Shown here piece by piece: positions 31,496 to 40,249 of a stretch of 64,000 nucleotides of DNA. The position numbers and the translations under genes were made by a program. Each line of letters starts with the position of its first letter. Position 1 is the first letter of the stretch. The notes under the pieces are model-generated. The model did not search any database. It had not been told where the DNA came from and saw only the letters and a list, made by a program, of their open reading frames with translations. Source of the DNA: Rhodothermales bacterium (GTDB lineage: Bacteria > Bacteroidota > Rhodothermia > Rhodothermales > JAHQVL01); assembly GCA_041391505.1 (NCBI GenBank), contig JAWKNW010000004.1, forward strand, positions 1-64,000, in the 5' to 3' direction.

Positions 31496-31843
31496 TCAGG
31501 CGCCAACCTCGTCCCGCTGCGCGATCCGCTCGGTCAGCCCCAGCCGCTCCGCGTCCTCGAAACGCAGCTCCCAGCGCTGATGGGCCGGGTCCCACCGGCC
31601 GCCGGAGCGGACGATGCGCAGCCGCAGGTCGCGCTCGTGGAAGGCGAGCTGAACCCAAACCGGCATGTCCCGGATCTCCCGGGGCAGCCAGTACTGCTCG
31701 TCGATGATCAGCTCGATGGTTTTGTACCGCTTCTGGATGCCCGGGTCGTACCGGTAGCGGACGTACATGAGTTCGTTGCCGAATTGCGCGTGCAGCTGCT
31801 TCGTACCGCGCGCGCCGGGGCGGAGGGTGACGGTTCGTTTCAT
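31496..31843 (-). CDS. conserved hypothetical protein, 115 aa
   Basis: It begins MKRTVTLRPGARGTKQLHAQFGNELMYVRYRYD and ends GGRWDPAHQRWELRFEDAERLGLTERI. This basic, beta-rich pattern is found in short uncharacterised proteins of many bacteria, often close to mobile or recombination genes, but no function is established. No signal peptide. It is divergent from gyrB, with 220 bases between that contain element E6. Confidence 0.7.
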   Translation of the reverse strand: MKRTVTLRPGARGTKQLHAQFGNELMYVRYRYDPGIQKRYKTIELIIDEQYWLPREIRDMPVWVQLAFHERDLRLRIVRSGGRWDPAHQRWELRFEDAERLGLTERIAQRDEVGA

Positions 31844-31910
31844 CAGCGTAGGCGGGCTGGTGGGTTTTTGCCTACTAGACACATTCGCGGGGGCCGGCGT
31901 AACGTCTGAA

Positions 31911-31993
31911 GGGTTCGAGGTTCAAGGTTTAAGGTTTAAGGGATTCGCCCCTTGAACCTTGAACTTCGAACCTTGAACCTCAATCCTCGAACC
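31911..31993. repeat. inverted heptad-repeat element E6
   Basis: Left arm 31911-31945: GGGTTCG, AGGTTCA, AGGTTTA, AGGTTTA, AGGGATT. Right arm 31950-31993: CCTTGAA, CCTTGAA, CTTCGAA, CCTTGAA, CCTCAAT, CCTCGAA. The arms are near-perfect reverse complements with a 4-base core. It lies about 70 bases before gyrB and, exceptionally, between divergent starts rather than after a stop. Confidence 0.85.
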
Positions 31994-32063
31994 CCGCGCA
32001 GAACCCTCCCGTGCCCTGTGCGTTGCATCCATCGCAACATCCAGGATCCAGGTTACATTGCGT

Positions 32064-34016
32064 ATGAGCGAGGCTTCCAGCACCGACAAAAAAGCGTACG
32101 GCGCGTCAAACATCCAGGTCCTTGAAGGGCTCGAGGCCGTTCGCAAACGGCCGGCGATGTACATCGGGGATGTGGGCGTGCGCGGGCTCCACCATCTGGT
32201 GTATGAAGTCGTCGACAACTCGATCGACGAGGCGCTGGCCGGCTACTGCGACAATGTGGAGGTCATCATCCACGAGGATGGGTCCGTCTCCGTCGAGGAC
32301 AACGGGCGCGGCATTCCGGTAGATCTCCATCCCACCGAAGGCGTCTCGGCGCTGGAAGTCGTGATGACCACGCTCCATGCCGGCGGCAAGTTCGACAAGG
32401 ACACCTACAAGGTCTCCGGCGGTCTGCACGGCGTCGGTGTATCCTGCGTGAACGCGCTTTCGACGACGCTCATCGCCACGATCCGGCGCGACGGCAGCGT
32501 GTGGCAGCAGGAGTTCGCGCTGGGCAAGTCCCTGGCGCCCGTGAAGCGGGTCCGGGATATGCGGCCCGACGAGACGAACGGCACGCACGTGCATTTCTGG
32601 CCGGACGGCAGCATCTTCACGACACTCGAGTACCGGTTCGACACGCTCGACGAGCGGCTCCGCGAACTGGCCTACCTCAACCGCACCATCCGCATCTCGC
32701 TGGAGGACCGGCGGGAAGAGGACGTGGATCTGCGCAAGGAGACCTATCACTTCGAAGGCGGCCTGTCCGAGTTCGTCGCGTATCTCGACGAGTCCCGCAC
32801 GCCGCTGATGGAGGAGATCGTGTACATTTCGGCCGAAGAGGCGGAAGTGCCGGTCGAACTGGCGATGCGCTACAACACCGGCTATGCGGAAACGGTGTTG
32901 TCGTTCGTGAACAACATCAATACGCATGAAGGCGGGACGCACGTCTCCGGCTTCCGGCGCGCCCTGACGCGCACGCTGAAGGTGTACGCCGAGCGCAACA
33001 ACCTGTTGAAAAACGTCAAGACCGACCTGTCGGGCGACGACTTTCGCGAAGGCCTCACGGCCGTGCTCTCCGTCAAGGTGGCTGAACCTCAGTTCGAAGG
33101 GCAGACCAAGACCAAACTCGGCAACTCGGAAGTCCAGAGCGCCGTCGAGGTCCTGATCAACGACAAGCTGGCCCAGTGGCTCGAGGACCATCCGAAAGAG
33201 GCGAAGCGCATCGTCGACAAGGTGGTGCTCGCCGCGCAGGCCCGCGCCGCGGCCCGGCGCGCACGCGAGCTGGTGCAGCGCAAAAGCATCTTCGGCGGCG
33301 GCGGTCTCCCCGGCAAGCTGGCCGACTGCGCCTCGAAGGATCCCCAGGAATGCGAGATCTATCTCGTCGAGGGGGATTCCGCCGGCGGCTCCGCCAAGCA
33401 GGCGCGCGATCGGCATTTCCAGGCGATCCTGCCGCTGCGCGGCAAGATCCTGAACGTGGAGAAGGCCCGCCTCGACCGCGTGCTCGACAACGAGGAAATC
33501 CGCAACATCGTCACCGCCTTCGGCACCGGCCTGGCGACGACGGACGAGATCTTCGACCTCGGCAAGGTGCGCTACCACAAGATCATCCTGATGACGGACG
33601 CCGACGTGGACGGCGCGCACATCCGCACCCTGCTGCTTACGCTGCTCTATCGCCACATGCGGCCGCTTTTTGAAGCCGGCTTCGTCTACGTGGCCATGCC
33701 GCCGCTCTACAAGGTGAAGCGCGGCAAGGACGAACGGTATTGCTGGAACGACGCGGAACTGCAGCAGCTGATCGAGGAGTTCGGCCCCGAAAACCGCAGC
33801 AAGGTCGTCATCCAGCGCTACAAGGGTCTGGGCGAAATGAACCCGGAGCAGCTCTGGGACACCACGATGAATCCGGATACCCGGATGCTGCAGCAGGTGA
33901 CGATCGAGGATGCCGCCGCCGTGGACCGTATCTTCAGCACCCTGATGGGCGACGCCGTAGAACCCCGCCGCAAGTTCATCGAGCGCAACGCCAAATACGC
34001 CACCATTGACGTTTAG
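32064..34016 (+). CDS. gyrB: DNA gyrase subunit B
   Basis: 650 aa from ATG 32064 (a TTG two codons upstream is less likely). It carries the GHKL ATPase domain (VLEGLEAVRKRPAMYIGD, NSIDEALAGYCD, VEDNGRGIPV, GLHGVGVSCVNALS), the transducer, and the Toprim domain with EGDSAGGSAKQARDR and DADVDGAHI as metal-binding acidic motifs, then the C-terminal GEMNPEQLWDTTMNP. Length matches the short gyrB type without the proteobacterial insertion. The enzyme is the ATPase subunit of gyrase. gyrA is not in the window. A heptad element (E7) begins 2 bases after the stop. Confidence 0.97.
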   Translation: MSEASSTDKKAYGASNIQVLEGLEAVRKRPAMYIGDVGVRGLHHLVYEVVDNSIDEALAGYCDNVEVIIHEDGSVSVEDNGRGIPVDLHPTEGVSALEVVMTTLHAGGKFDKDTYKVSGGLHGVGVSCVNALSTTLIATIRRDGSVWQQEFALGKSLAPVKRVRDMRPDETNGTHVHFWPDGSIFTTLEYRFDTLDERLRELAYLNRTIRISLEDRREEDVDLRKETYHFEGGLSEFVAYLDESRTPLMEEIVYISAEEAEVPVELAMRYNTGYAETVLSFVNNINTHEGGTHVSGFRRALTRTLKVYAERNNLLKNVKTDLSGDDFREGLTAVLSVKVAEPQFEGQTKTKLGNSEVQSAVEVLINDKLAQWLEDHPKEAKRIVDKVVLAAQARAAARRARELVQRKSIFGGGGLPGKLADCASKDPQECEIYLVEGDSAGGSAKQARDRHFQAILPLRGKILNVEKARLDRVLDNEEIRNIVTAFGTGLATTDEIFDLGKVRYHKIILMTDADVDGAHIRTLLLTLLYRHMRPLFEAGFVYVAMPPLYKVKRGKDERYCWNDAELQQLIEEFGPENRSKVVIQRYKGLGEMNPEQLWDTTMNPDTRMLQQVTIEDAAAVDRIFSTLMGDAVEPRRKFIERNAKYATIDV

Positions 34017-34017
34017 T

Positions 34018-34086
34018 CGGTTCAAGGTTCGCGGTTCAAGGTTTCATGCAGTACATGCCTTTGAACATTGAACCTGTCCCCTTGAA
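34018..34086. repeat. inverted heptad-repeat element E7
   Basis: Left arm 34018-34045: CGGTTCA, AGGTTCG, CGGTTCA, AGGTTTC. Right arm 34059-34086: CTTTGAA, CATTGAA, CCTGTCC, CCTTGAA. The core holds a small palindrome CATG-CAGTA-CATG. It starts 2 bases after the gyrB stop. Confidence 0.85.
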
Positions 34087-34101
34087 CGGCGCAGCCATCC
34101 C

Positions 34102-35061
34102 ATGCAACCCGACCTCAGTATTGTCGTGCCGGTTTACGAGGAGGAGGAGTCGCTCCCCGAGCTCGCCGAGGCGGTGAGGTCCATGTGCGAGGACGCCGGC
34201 TATTCGTTCGAGGTGTGGCTCGTCGACGACGGTTCGAAGGACGATTCCTGGCAGATCATTCGCACGCTGCATGAGGAGGATGCCCGCTTCGCCGGCATCC
34301 GGTTCCGCAGGAACTACGGCAAATCGGCCGCGCTCGCCGTTGGTTTTCAGCGCGCGCGGGGGCGGTATGTGGTGACGATGGACGCCGACCTCCAGGATGA
34401 CCCCGCCGAGGTGCCGGCCATGATCCAGATGCTGCAGGAAGGTAACGACCTGGTCAGCGGCTGGAAGCAGGTGCGCCGCGATCCGCTCAACAAGACGATA
34501 CCGAGCCGGTTTTTTAACATGATCACCCGCAAGATGTCGGGGCTCGACCTGCACGACTTCAACTGCGGGCTCAAGGCCTACCGGCGCGAGGTGATCAAAA
34601 ACGTGCGGGTCTACGGCGAGCTGCACCGGTATATCCCGCTGCTTGCCAAGTGGGAAGGTTATACCCGGATCACGGAAAAGCCCGTGCATCACCATGCGCG
34701 CAAGTACGGCCGCACCAAATTCGGTCTCGAGCGCTACATCCGGGGGTTTCTCGATCTCATCACGGTGCTCTTCATCACGCGCTTCGCCGCGCGCCCGATG
34801 CACTTTTTCGGGACGATAGGCACCATCGCCTTTCTCGGGGGCTTTCTGATCAGCCTCTGGATCTCGGTCGACAAGATCTTCTTCAATCACCCCATCGGCG
34901 ACCGGCCGCTGCTTCTGCTCGGGGTGATGCTCATCCTGCTCGGCGCGCAGATGTTTACGACCGGTCTGCTGGGCGAGATGTTTATCGCGCCCAGGATGGA
35001 GGACACCACCTCCTACCAGGTCGTCGACGCCATGGAGCCGCGCCTGCATCATGTCAGCTGA
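34102..35061 (+). CDS. glycosyltransferase family 2 (DPM1/GtrB-like)
   Basis: 319 aa. The GT-A domain at ~1-225 is of the dolichyl-phosphate mannose synthase/GtrB type: LSIVVPVYEEEESLPELAEAV, VWLVDDGSKDDSWQII, VVTMDADLQDDPAEVP (DxD), NCGLKAYRREV and HHHARKYGRTKFGLERY. Two C-terminal membrane helices (~235-258, 268-292) match the two-helix class that makes polyprenyl-phosphate sugars at the inner membrane. Its stop overlaps the start of the next glycosyltransferase by 11 bases, marking an operon. Confidence 0.93.
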   Translation: MQPDLSIVVPVYEEEESLPELAEAVRSMCEDAGYSFEVWLVDDGSKDDSWQIIRTLHEEDARFAGIRFRRNYGKSAALAVGFQRARGRYVVTMDADLQDDPAEVPAMIQMLQEGNDLVSGWKQVRRDPLNKTIPSRFFNMITRKMSGLDLHDFNCGLKAYRREVIKNVRVYGELHRYIPLLAKWEGYTRITEKPVHHHARKYGRTKFGLERYIRGFLDLITVLFITRFAARPMHFFGTIGTIAFLGGFLISLWISVDKIFFNHPIGDRPLLLLGVMLILLGAQMFTTGLLGEMFIAPRMEDTTSYQVVDAMEPRLHHVS

Positions 35062-36226
35062 AGCCGGCGGACCGCCGGGGCCGGCGAAGCGGATCGTACT
35101 GATGGGGCCGGCTCACCCCTACCGCGGCGGCATCGCGCATTTCACGGAGAAAATGTACCGGGACCTCTCCGCCGCCGGGCACGACGTGACCGTCGTCACC
35201 TTCCGCCGGCAGTACCCGTCGTTTCTCTTTCCCGGCAAAACGCAGTTCGAGGACGTGCCGGACGATCAGGCGCCCTTTGCCTCGGTCCGTCTCATCGACA
35301 CCCTCAATCCGCTCAGCTGGCGCCGCACGGCGTCGTTCGTGGCGGAGCTGCAGCCCGATCTCGTCATCATGGCGTACTGGATGCCGTTTTTTGCGGCGTC
35401 GTTTGCGTCGATCGCGCGTGCGGTGCGGGCTCACCGGATCCCGGTCCTCGCGATCCTCCACAACGTGATCCCGCACGAACGCCATCCGGGCGACAGCTGG
35501 CTCAGTCGGCACTTCCTGACGGCCTGCGACGGCCTCGTCGTCCTGTCCGACGCCGTCGAGCAGGACGTGCGCGCGCTGGGCGTCGGGCAGCCGATGGAGC
35601 GGATCGACCATCCCGTGTATGACCTGTTCGGGCCGGCGCCCGGCCGCTCCGATGCGCGCCGGCGTCTGGGGCTCGGGGCCGACGACCAAGTGCTGCTGTT
35701 TTTCGGGTTCATCCGGAAGTACAAGGGGCTGGATGTCCTGCTGCGGAGCATGCCGGCGGTGGCCGAGCGGCTGCCGGCCGTGCGGCTGGTCGTGGCCGGC
35801 GAAAGCTACGATCCCATGACCGAAGCCGTCGATTTTGTCCGGCAGCACCGTCTTGAGGCCCACATTCGATTCGACGTTCGCTATATTCCCGGCGAGGCCG
35901 TGCCCGACTATTTTGCGGCGGCGGATGTCGTCGTCCAGCCCTACCGCACGGCGACACAGAGCGGCGTCGCCCAGATCGCCTACCACTTCGAGCGCCCGTT
36001 GATCGTCACGGATGTGGGTGGGCTGGCGGAAGTGGTGCCGCACGAACGCGCCGGCTTCGTCGTCCCACCCGGCGACCCCGATGCCCTCGGCGCCGCGATC
36101 GTCCGCTTTTTTCAGGAAGACTGGGCCGATCGCCTGACCGCCGGCGTCCGGGAAGAGAAGAAAAAATACGGCTGGGGACGGCTCTACGAGGCGCTCGAAC
36201 GGCTGTCGGGCGTGTCCCTTCGGTGA
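35051..36226 (+). CDS. glycosyltransferase family 4
   Basis: 391 aa, GT-B fold. The N-terminal domain has LMGPAHPYRGGIAHFTEKMYRDLSAAGHDVTVVTF; the C-terminal domain has LLFFGFIRKYKGLDVLLRSMP, VVAGESYDP and the nucleotide-sugar site with the E-x7-E type region (VVQPYRTATQSGVAQIAYHFERPLIVTDVGGLAEVV). It is cytosolic or membrane-associated, using a nucleotide-activated sugar donor. It is translationally coupled to the GT2 gene (11-base overlap) and precedes a methyltransferase gene, which together suggest a lipid or polysaccharide modification unit. Confidence 0.92.
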   Translation: MSAEAGGPPGPAKRIVLMGPAHPYRGGIAHFTEKMYRDLSAAGHDVTVVTFRRQYPSFLFPGKTQFEDVPDDQAPFASVRLIDTLNPLSWRRTASFVAELQPDLVIMAYWMPFFAASFASIARAVRAHRIPVLAILHNVIPHERHPGDSWLSRHFLTACDGLVVLSDAVEQDVRALGVGQPMERIDHPVYDLFGPAPGRSDARRRLGLGADDQVLLFFGFIRKYKGLDVLLRSMPAVAERLPAVRLVVAGESYDPMTEAVDFVRQHRLEAHIRFDVRYIPGEAVPDYFAAADVVVQPYRTATQSGVAQIAYHFERPLIVTDVGGLAEVVPHERAGFVVPPGDPDALGAAIVRFFQEDWADRLTAGVREEKKKYGWGRLYEALERLSGVSLR

Positions 36227-36249
36227 GATCCCGGATGGCGGGCGGCCCT

Positions 36250-36277
36250 CCTCGAACCTTGCACACTAAACCGTTAC
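36250..36277. repeat. single-arm heptad repeat E8
   Basis: Four heptads CCTCGAA, CCTTGCA, CACTAAA, CCGTTAC, of the same AGGTTCA family (reverse complement) as E6, E7, E9 and E11. It begins 23 bases after the GT4 stop and lies just before the TTG start of the methyltransferase gene. No second arm. Confidence 0.6.
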
Positions 36278-36284
36278 CCTTTTT

Positions 36285-37106
36285 TTGGACTACGATCCGA
36301 TCAAGGATTCCCTGGGCCGCTTTTTCTGTCGCCGGCCGTTCCTTCAGCGCAGCTTTTATGCGCTGCTGGATCTGTTTTTCCTGCGCGCCTGGCATGTCCA
36401 CCGGACGCTGCGCCGGCTGCTTGCGCCCCGCCGCGGGCAGCCCCTGCGGGTGCTCGACGCCGGCACCGGGTTCGGGCAGTATGCCCATTTTATCGTGCGC
36501 ACCTTCCCCGAAGCCCACGTGCTGGCGGTGGATGTAAAGCGCGATTACCTCGCCAATCTGCGCCGTTTCATCGATCAAACCCGCTACGCGGATCGCGTGG
36601 AGACGGCCTATGAGGATCTGACGGATCTCAAGGCGGAAGGGTCGTTCGATCTGATCTTGTGTGTCGACGTGATGGAGCACATCGAGGAGGACCGCGCCGT
36701 GTTTCGGCATTTTGCGCGTGTCCTGGCCCCGGGCGGCTATGTGCTCATCAATACGCCGTCGGATCTGGGTGGGTCGGATGTCGGCGTGGGGGAGGACTCG
36801 AGCTTCATCGGCGAGCATGTGCGCGACGGCTACAACATGGACGAGCTAAAGGGCAAGCTGGCCGATGCCGGTCTCACGCCCGTCGAAGGGTTTTATACCT
36901 ACGGCGCCTTTGGCTCCCTGGCGTGGCGCATGATGATCAAATACCCGATGAAGCTGCTCGGGTTGAGCCGGCTATTCGTCGCCGTGCTGCCCCTCTATTA
37001 CCTCCCCGTGTTACCGATCGGCGTCGTGCTGCACGCCATCGACGTGCGGCGGTCCAATCCCGCCGGCACCGGCGTGATCGTCGTCGCAACGCAAAGTCCC
37101 AGGTAA
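36285..37106 (+). CDS. class I SAM-dependent methyltransferase
   Basis: 273 aa from TTG 36285 (no in-frame ATG is near; the TTG is followed by DYDPIKDSLGRFF, which looks like a natural N-terminus). Motifs: VLDAGTGFGQYAHFIV (I), VLAVDVKRDYLANLRRF (II), FDLILCVDVMEHIEEDRAVFRHFARVLAPGGYVLINTPSD (IV-VI). The C-terminal part has a hydrophobic stretch (~225-250, LSRLFVAVLPLYYLPVLPIGVVL) that may bind the membrane. Its place after two glycosyltransferases suggests methylation of a sugar or polyprenyl product. Confidence 0.9.
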   Translation: MDYDPIKDSLGRFFCRRPFLQRSFYALLDLFFLRAWHVHRTLRRLLAPRRGQPLRVLDAGTGFGQYAHFIVRTFPEAHVLAVDVKRDYLANLRRFIDQTRYADRVETAYEDLTDLKAEGSFDLILCVDVMEHIEEDRAVFRHFARVLAPGGYVLINTPSDLGGSDVGVGEDSSFIGEHVRDGYNMDELKGKLADAGLTPVEGFYTYGAFGSLAWRMMIKYPMKLLGLSRLFVAVLPLYYLPVLPIGVVLHAIDVRRSNPAGTGVIVVATQSPR

Positions 37107-37107
37107 A

Positions 37108-37177
37108 GGGGTCAAGGTTCAAAGTTCGAGGTTCCAGGCCCTCCCTCCCTTAAACCTCGAACCTTGAACCTTAAACC
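37108..37177. repeat. inverted heptad-repeat element E9
   Basis: Left arm 37108-37135: GGGGTCA, AGGTTCA, AAGTTCG, AGGTTCC. Right arm 37148-37175: CCTTAAA, CCTCGAA, CCTTGAA, CCTTAAA. The arms are near-perfect reverse complements around a C-rich core. It starts 2 bases after the methyltransferase stop. Confidence 0.88.
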
Positions 37178-37306
37178 AATTTCCCACCCCCTGTCGTTTT
37201 TCTTTTCGTCGCTTCGTATGTTGGTCGGGCATCTCTTGTGTGCCCGCCGGCAGCATCGCCCCCGGTCGGCGTCCGGAAATTACTCATCGACAAACGCAGT
37301 CCCGCT

Positions 37307-38998
37307 GTGCACACCAAGTACATCTTTGTAACCGGTGGGGTGACCTCCTCGCTGGGAAAAGGCATTTTTTCGGCTTCGCTGGGCCGGCTTCTCGAAGCGC
37401 GCGGCCTGCGCGTGACGATCCAGAAATTCGATCCCTACATCAACGTCGATCCGGGTACGATGAACCCGTACGAACACGGCGAAGTGTACGTCACGGACGA
37501 CGGGGCGGAGACCGACCTGGATCTGGGCCACTACGAGCGGTTTCTGGGGCGATCCACGAGCCAGGCGAACAACGTGACGACCGGCCGCATCTACCTGGAG
37601 GTCATCACGAAAGAGCGCGCCGGCCATTATCTGGGCCGGACGGTGCAGGTGGTGCCGCACATCATCGACGAGATCAAGCACTGGATGCTGAAGCTCGGCG
37701 AGACGGGCGACTACGATGTCGTGATCACCGAGATCGGTGGGACCGTGGGGGACATCGAGAGCGAGCCGTATCTGGAAGCGATCCGGCAGCTGCGCTACGA
37801 GCTCGGCACCGAAAACACCCTCACCGTGCACCTGACGCTGGTGCCCTACCTCCAGGCGGCCGGCGAGCTGAAAACCAAGCCAACGCAGCACTCGGTCAAG
37901 ATGCTGCTCTCGCACGGGTTGCAGCCCGACATGCTGGTTTGCCGCGCCGAGCATCCGCTGGATAACGACCTGCGCCGCAAGATCGCGCAGTTCTGCAACG
38001 TCGAAACCCGCGCCGTGATCGCCGCGCTGGACGCCGAGTCGATCTATGAAGTGCCGCTCCTCCTCAAGGAGCAGGATGTGGCCGGCATCGTGCTGGAACG
38101 GCTGCACGTCGGCACTGACCGCGCTCCCGATACGGCCGACGGCCTGGATGCCTGGAACGATTTCCTGCGCCGGCTCAAGAATCCCGCCGGCACGGTGCGC
38201 ATCGCCCTCGTGGGCAAATATGTCGAGCACCAGGACGCCTACAAGTCGATCTCGGAAAGCTTTATCCTCGCCGGCGTCGCCAACGGGGTCCAGGTCGAGG
38301 TCAAGTACATCCTGTCCGACGACCTGACGGCGAAGAATGTCGGCGAAGCCCTGTCGGATGTGGCCGGCCTGCTCGTCGCGCCGGGTTTCGGCGACCGCGG
38401 CATCCAGGGCAAACTCGAAGCCGTGCGGTATGCTCGCGAGAACGACCTGCCGTTTCTCGGGATCTGCCTCGGCATGCAGTGCGCCGTCATCGAGTTCGCG
38501 CGCAATGTCTGCGGATGGGAAGACGCCCACTCGACGGAATTCAACAAAGAGACGATGCACCCCGTGATCGACATCATGGAGGAGCAGAAGAAGATCATGA
38601 ACATGGGGGGGACGATGCGTCTCGGGGCGTACGACTGCGCGCTTTCGGAAGGGTCGCGGGCGCGCGCCATTTACGGCGTCGAGGCGACGCGCGAACGGCA
38701 CCGGCATCGCTATGAAGTGAACAACGTGCTCCGGTACAAGCTGCTCGAGCGGGGCATGCAGTTCACGGGCATGAATCTGGAGCGCGACCTCGTCGAAATC
38801 ATCGAGCTGCCGGAGAAGCGGTGGTTCGTGGGCGTGCAGTTCCACCCGGAATACCGGTCGACGGTCGGCCGGCCGCATCCGCTGTTCGCCTCCTTCGTGG
38901 AGGCCTGCATCGGCTATGCGCGCGAGAAAGACATGATCGAGTCGCCCCGGCCGCGCCGGCGTGTCAAGAGCAGCAAGCTCGCCGCCGCGAAGGTCTGA
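37307..38998 (+). CDS. pyrG: CTP synthase
   Basis: 563 aa from GTG 37307 (an in-frame GTG at 37238 would add an unlikely leader). It has the synthetase domain (TKYIFVTGGVTSSLGKGI, KFDPYINVDPGTMNPYEHGEVYVTDDG) and a C-terminal glutamine amidotransferase domain with nucleophile Cys in GICLGMQC and the His-Glu of FHPEYRS. It makes CTP from UTP and glutamine in the last step of de novo pyrimidine synthesis. The first 30-40 bases upstream hold no clear promoter. TrhO follows after 27 bases. Confidence 0.97.
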   Translation: MHTKYIFVTGGVTSSLGKGIFSASLGRLLEARGLRVTIQKFDPYINVDPGTMNPYEHGEVYVTDDGAETDLDLGHYERFLGRSTSQANNVTTGRIYLEVITKERAGHYLGRTVQVVPHIIDEIKHWMLKLGETGDYDVVITEIGGTVGDIESEPYLEAIRQLRYELGTENTLTVHLTLVPYLQAAGELKTKPTQHSVKMLLSHGLQPDMLVCRAEHPLDNDLRRKIAQFCNVETRAVIAALDAESIYEVPLLLKEQDVAGIVLERLHVGTDRAPDTADGLDAWNDFLRRLKNPAGTVRIALVGKYVEHQDAYKSISESFILAGVANGVQVEVKYILSDDLTAKNVGEALSDVAGLLVAPGFGDRGIQGKLEAVRYARENDLPFLGICLGMQCAVIEFARNVCGWEDAHSTEFNKETMHPVIDIMEEQKKIMNMGGTMRLGAYDCALSEGSRARAIYGVEATRERHRHRYEVNNVLRYKLLERGMQFTGMNLERDLVEIIELPEKRWFVGVQFHPEYRSTVGRPHPLFASFVEACIGYAREKDMIESPRPRRRVKSSKLAAAKV

Positions 38999-39025
38999 TC
39001 GTTCCGTCCGCCCCTGTCTCCTGCC

Positions 39026-39919
39026 ATGTCGTACGTTGTCGCCGCCCTGTACAAGTTTGTGGAGTTGCCCGAATACCGGTCGATGCGGGGGCCGCTCCTG
39101 GCGGCGTGCGAGGATGCCGGCGTGCGGGGCACGCTGCTGCTCGCCCGGGAAGGCGTGAACGGGACGATCGCCGGCACCCGCGCCGGCGTCGACGCGGTGC
39201 TGGACCACCTTCGGCAAGACCCCCGGCTCACCGATCTGGCGCCGCGGGAGGCGGCCGCTCCCGCCATTCCCTTCAAACGGCTCAAGGTGCGGCTGAAGCG
39301 AGAGCTGATCTCGATCGGGGTGTCGGGCGTCGATCCGCGGCGCGGGGTGGGCGAATATGTCGATCCCGAAGCATGGAATGCGCTCATCTCGGATCCCGAG
39401 GTGCGCGTGATCGACACGCGCAACGACTTCGAGATCGAGATCGGCACGTTCGAGCGGGCCGAAGATCCGCGCACGGCGTCCTTCAGCAACTTCCCCGAAT
39501 ACGTGCACGAAAAGCTCGATCCGGAGCGCGACCGCAAGCTCGCGCTGTTCTGTACGGGCGGCATTCGGTGTGAGAAGGCCACGGCGTACCTGCTGCAGCA
39601 GGGCTTCAGCGAAGTCTATCATCTCAAAGGCGGCATCCTGCATTACCTCGAGACGGTTCCGGCCGAGCAGAGCCTGTGGAAGGGCGATTGTTATGTCTTC
39701 GACGAGCGGGTGTCGGTGCGGCACGGGCTGACGCCGGGGGACTACGACGCGTGCAAGGGATGCGGCCGGCCGGTGTCCGATGCGGATCGGGTGTCGCCGC
39801 TGTTCGAGGAGGGCGTGTCCTGCCCGCGTTGCGCCGATGCCTTGACCGAATCCCAGCGCGCGGCTTTCCGGGAGCGGCAGCGGCAGTACGAACGGCAGCG
39901 CAAGGCCCGCCGTGCGTGA
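39026..39919 (+). CDS. trhO: tRNA uridine(34) hydroxylase, rhodanese-related
   Basis: 297 aa. An N-terminal YceA-type domain (VVAALYKFVELPEYR, LLAREGVNGTIAG) precedes a rhodanese domain with RVIDTRNDFEIEIGTF and the active-site loop FCTGGIRCEKATAYL (Cys nucleophile). The C-terminal ~50 residues add a Cys-rich zinc-like module (CKGCGRP, CPRCADAL). TrhO hydroxylates U34 of some tRNAs without oxygen-dependent metals. It is transcribed with pyrG, and is the last gene before the dcw cluster. Confidence 0.93.
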   Translation: MSYVVAALYKFVELPEYRSMRGPLLAACEDAGVRGTLLLAREGVNGTIAGTRAGVDAVLDHLRQDPRLTDLAPREAAAPAIPFKRLKVRLKRELISIGVSGVDPRRGVGEYVDPEAWNALISDPEVRVIDTRNDFEIEIGTFERAEDPRTASFSNFPEYVHEKLDPERDRKLALFCTGGIRCEKATAYLLQQGFSEVYHLKGGILHYLETVPAEQSLWKGDCYVFDERVSVRHGLTPGDYDACKGCGRPVSDADRVSPLFEEGVSCPRCADALTESQRAAFRERQRQYERQRKARRA

Positions 39920-39933
39920 TGCGCCGGGCGGTA

Positions 39934-39957
39934 CCCCGATTTCCCCACATTTCCCCA
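39934..39957 (-). promoter_or_regulatory. MraZ-like box cluster, inverted, distal
   Basis: On the minus strand it reads TGGGG-AAATG-TGGGG-AAATC-GGGGT: repeats of TGGGG at 10- and 9-base spacing. MraZ is known to bind direct repeats of TGGGN separated by 5 nt upstream of its own gene. This copy lies 20 bases after trhO and is inverted relative to the proximal cluster. Confidence 0.6.
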
Positions 39958-40056
39958 CGTTTTTTCTTCCGGCGCCGCTTTTTTTCTGGAAAAGCCGCGC
40001 GATGAGGCGAATATCCCCTTAAGAACACCGCCAAATGGTGACTGTGGGCCTTGTAT

Positions 40057-40071
40057 CCCCACAAATCCCCC
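40057..40071 (-). promoter_or_regulatory. MraZ-like box pair, inverted, middle
   Basis: On the minus strand GGGGG-ATTTG-TGGGG: two boxes at 10-base spacing. It lies between the distal and proximal clusters. Confidence 0.45.
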
Positions 40072-40192
40072 TTCCGGCACTTCAAGCGATACATCAGGAT
40101 AATACATATATATTCATATGTATTTTGGGCATTTCATCGAATCCTGGCGTTACTTTTTTTTGAGACCTAGCCTGTTTTGGTTCAGGAATAAC

Positions 40193-40220
40193 TTGATCTT
40201 CACACCAAATTTGGTAGATT
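40193..40220 (+). promoter_or_regulatory. putative promoter of the dcw cluster
   Basis: TTGATC (40193-40198) and TAGATT (40215-40220) are spaced by 16 bases, a fair sigma-70-like pair. Bacteroidota promoters often use TAnnTTTG and the TAGATTGG here is close to that too. The last base overlaps the first MraZ box, so MraZ binding would block it. Confidence 0.5.
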
Positions 40221-40249
40221 GGGGGAATTGTGGGGAAATGTGGGGAACC
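40220..40249 (+). promoter_or_regulatory. mraZ: MraZ boxes overlapping the dcw promoter
   Basis: Three TGGGG units at 40220, 40231 and 40241 (spacing 11 and 10 bases), matching the known MraZ operator pattern of TGGGN repeats with ~5-nt spacers. They overlap the -10 of the candidate promoter and lie ~55 bases before mraZ, consistent with autorepression. Confidence 0.75.

Noticed and set aside
32106..34025. Long minus-strand frame opposite gyrB
   Set aside because: Antisense shadow of gyrB, His/Val/Gly-rich, no family.
37280..39958. 892-codon minus-strand frame across pyrG and trhO
   Set aside because: Antisense of two well-identified genes; no independent support.
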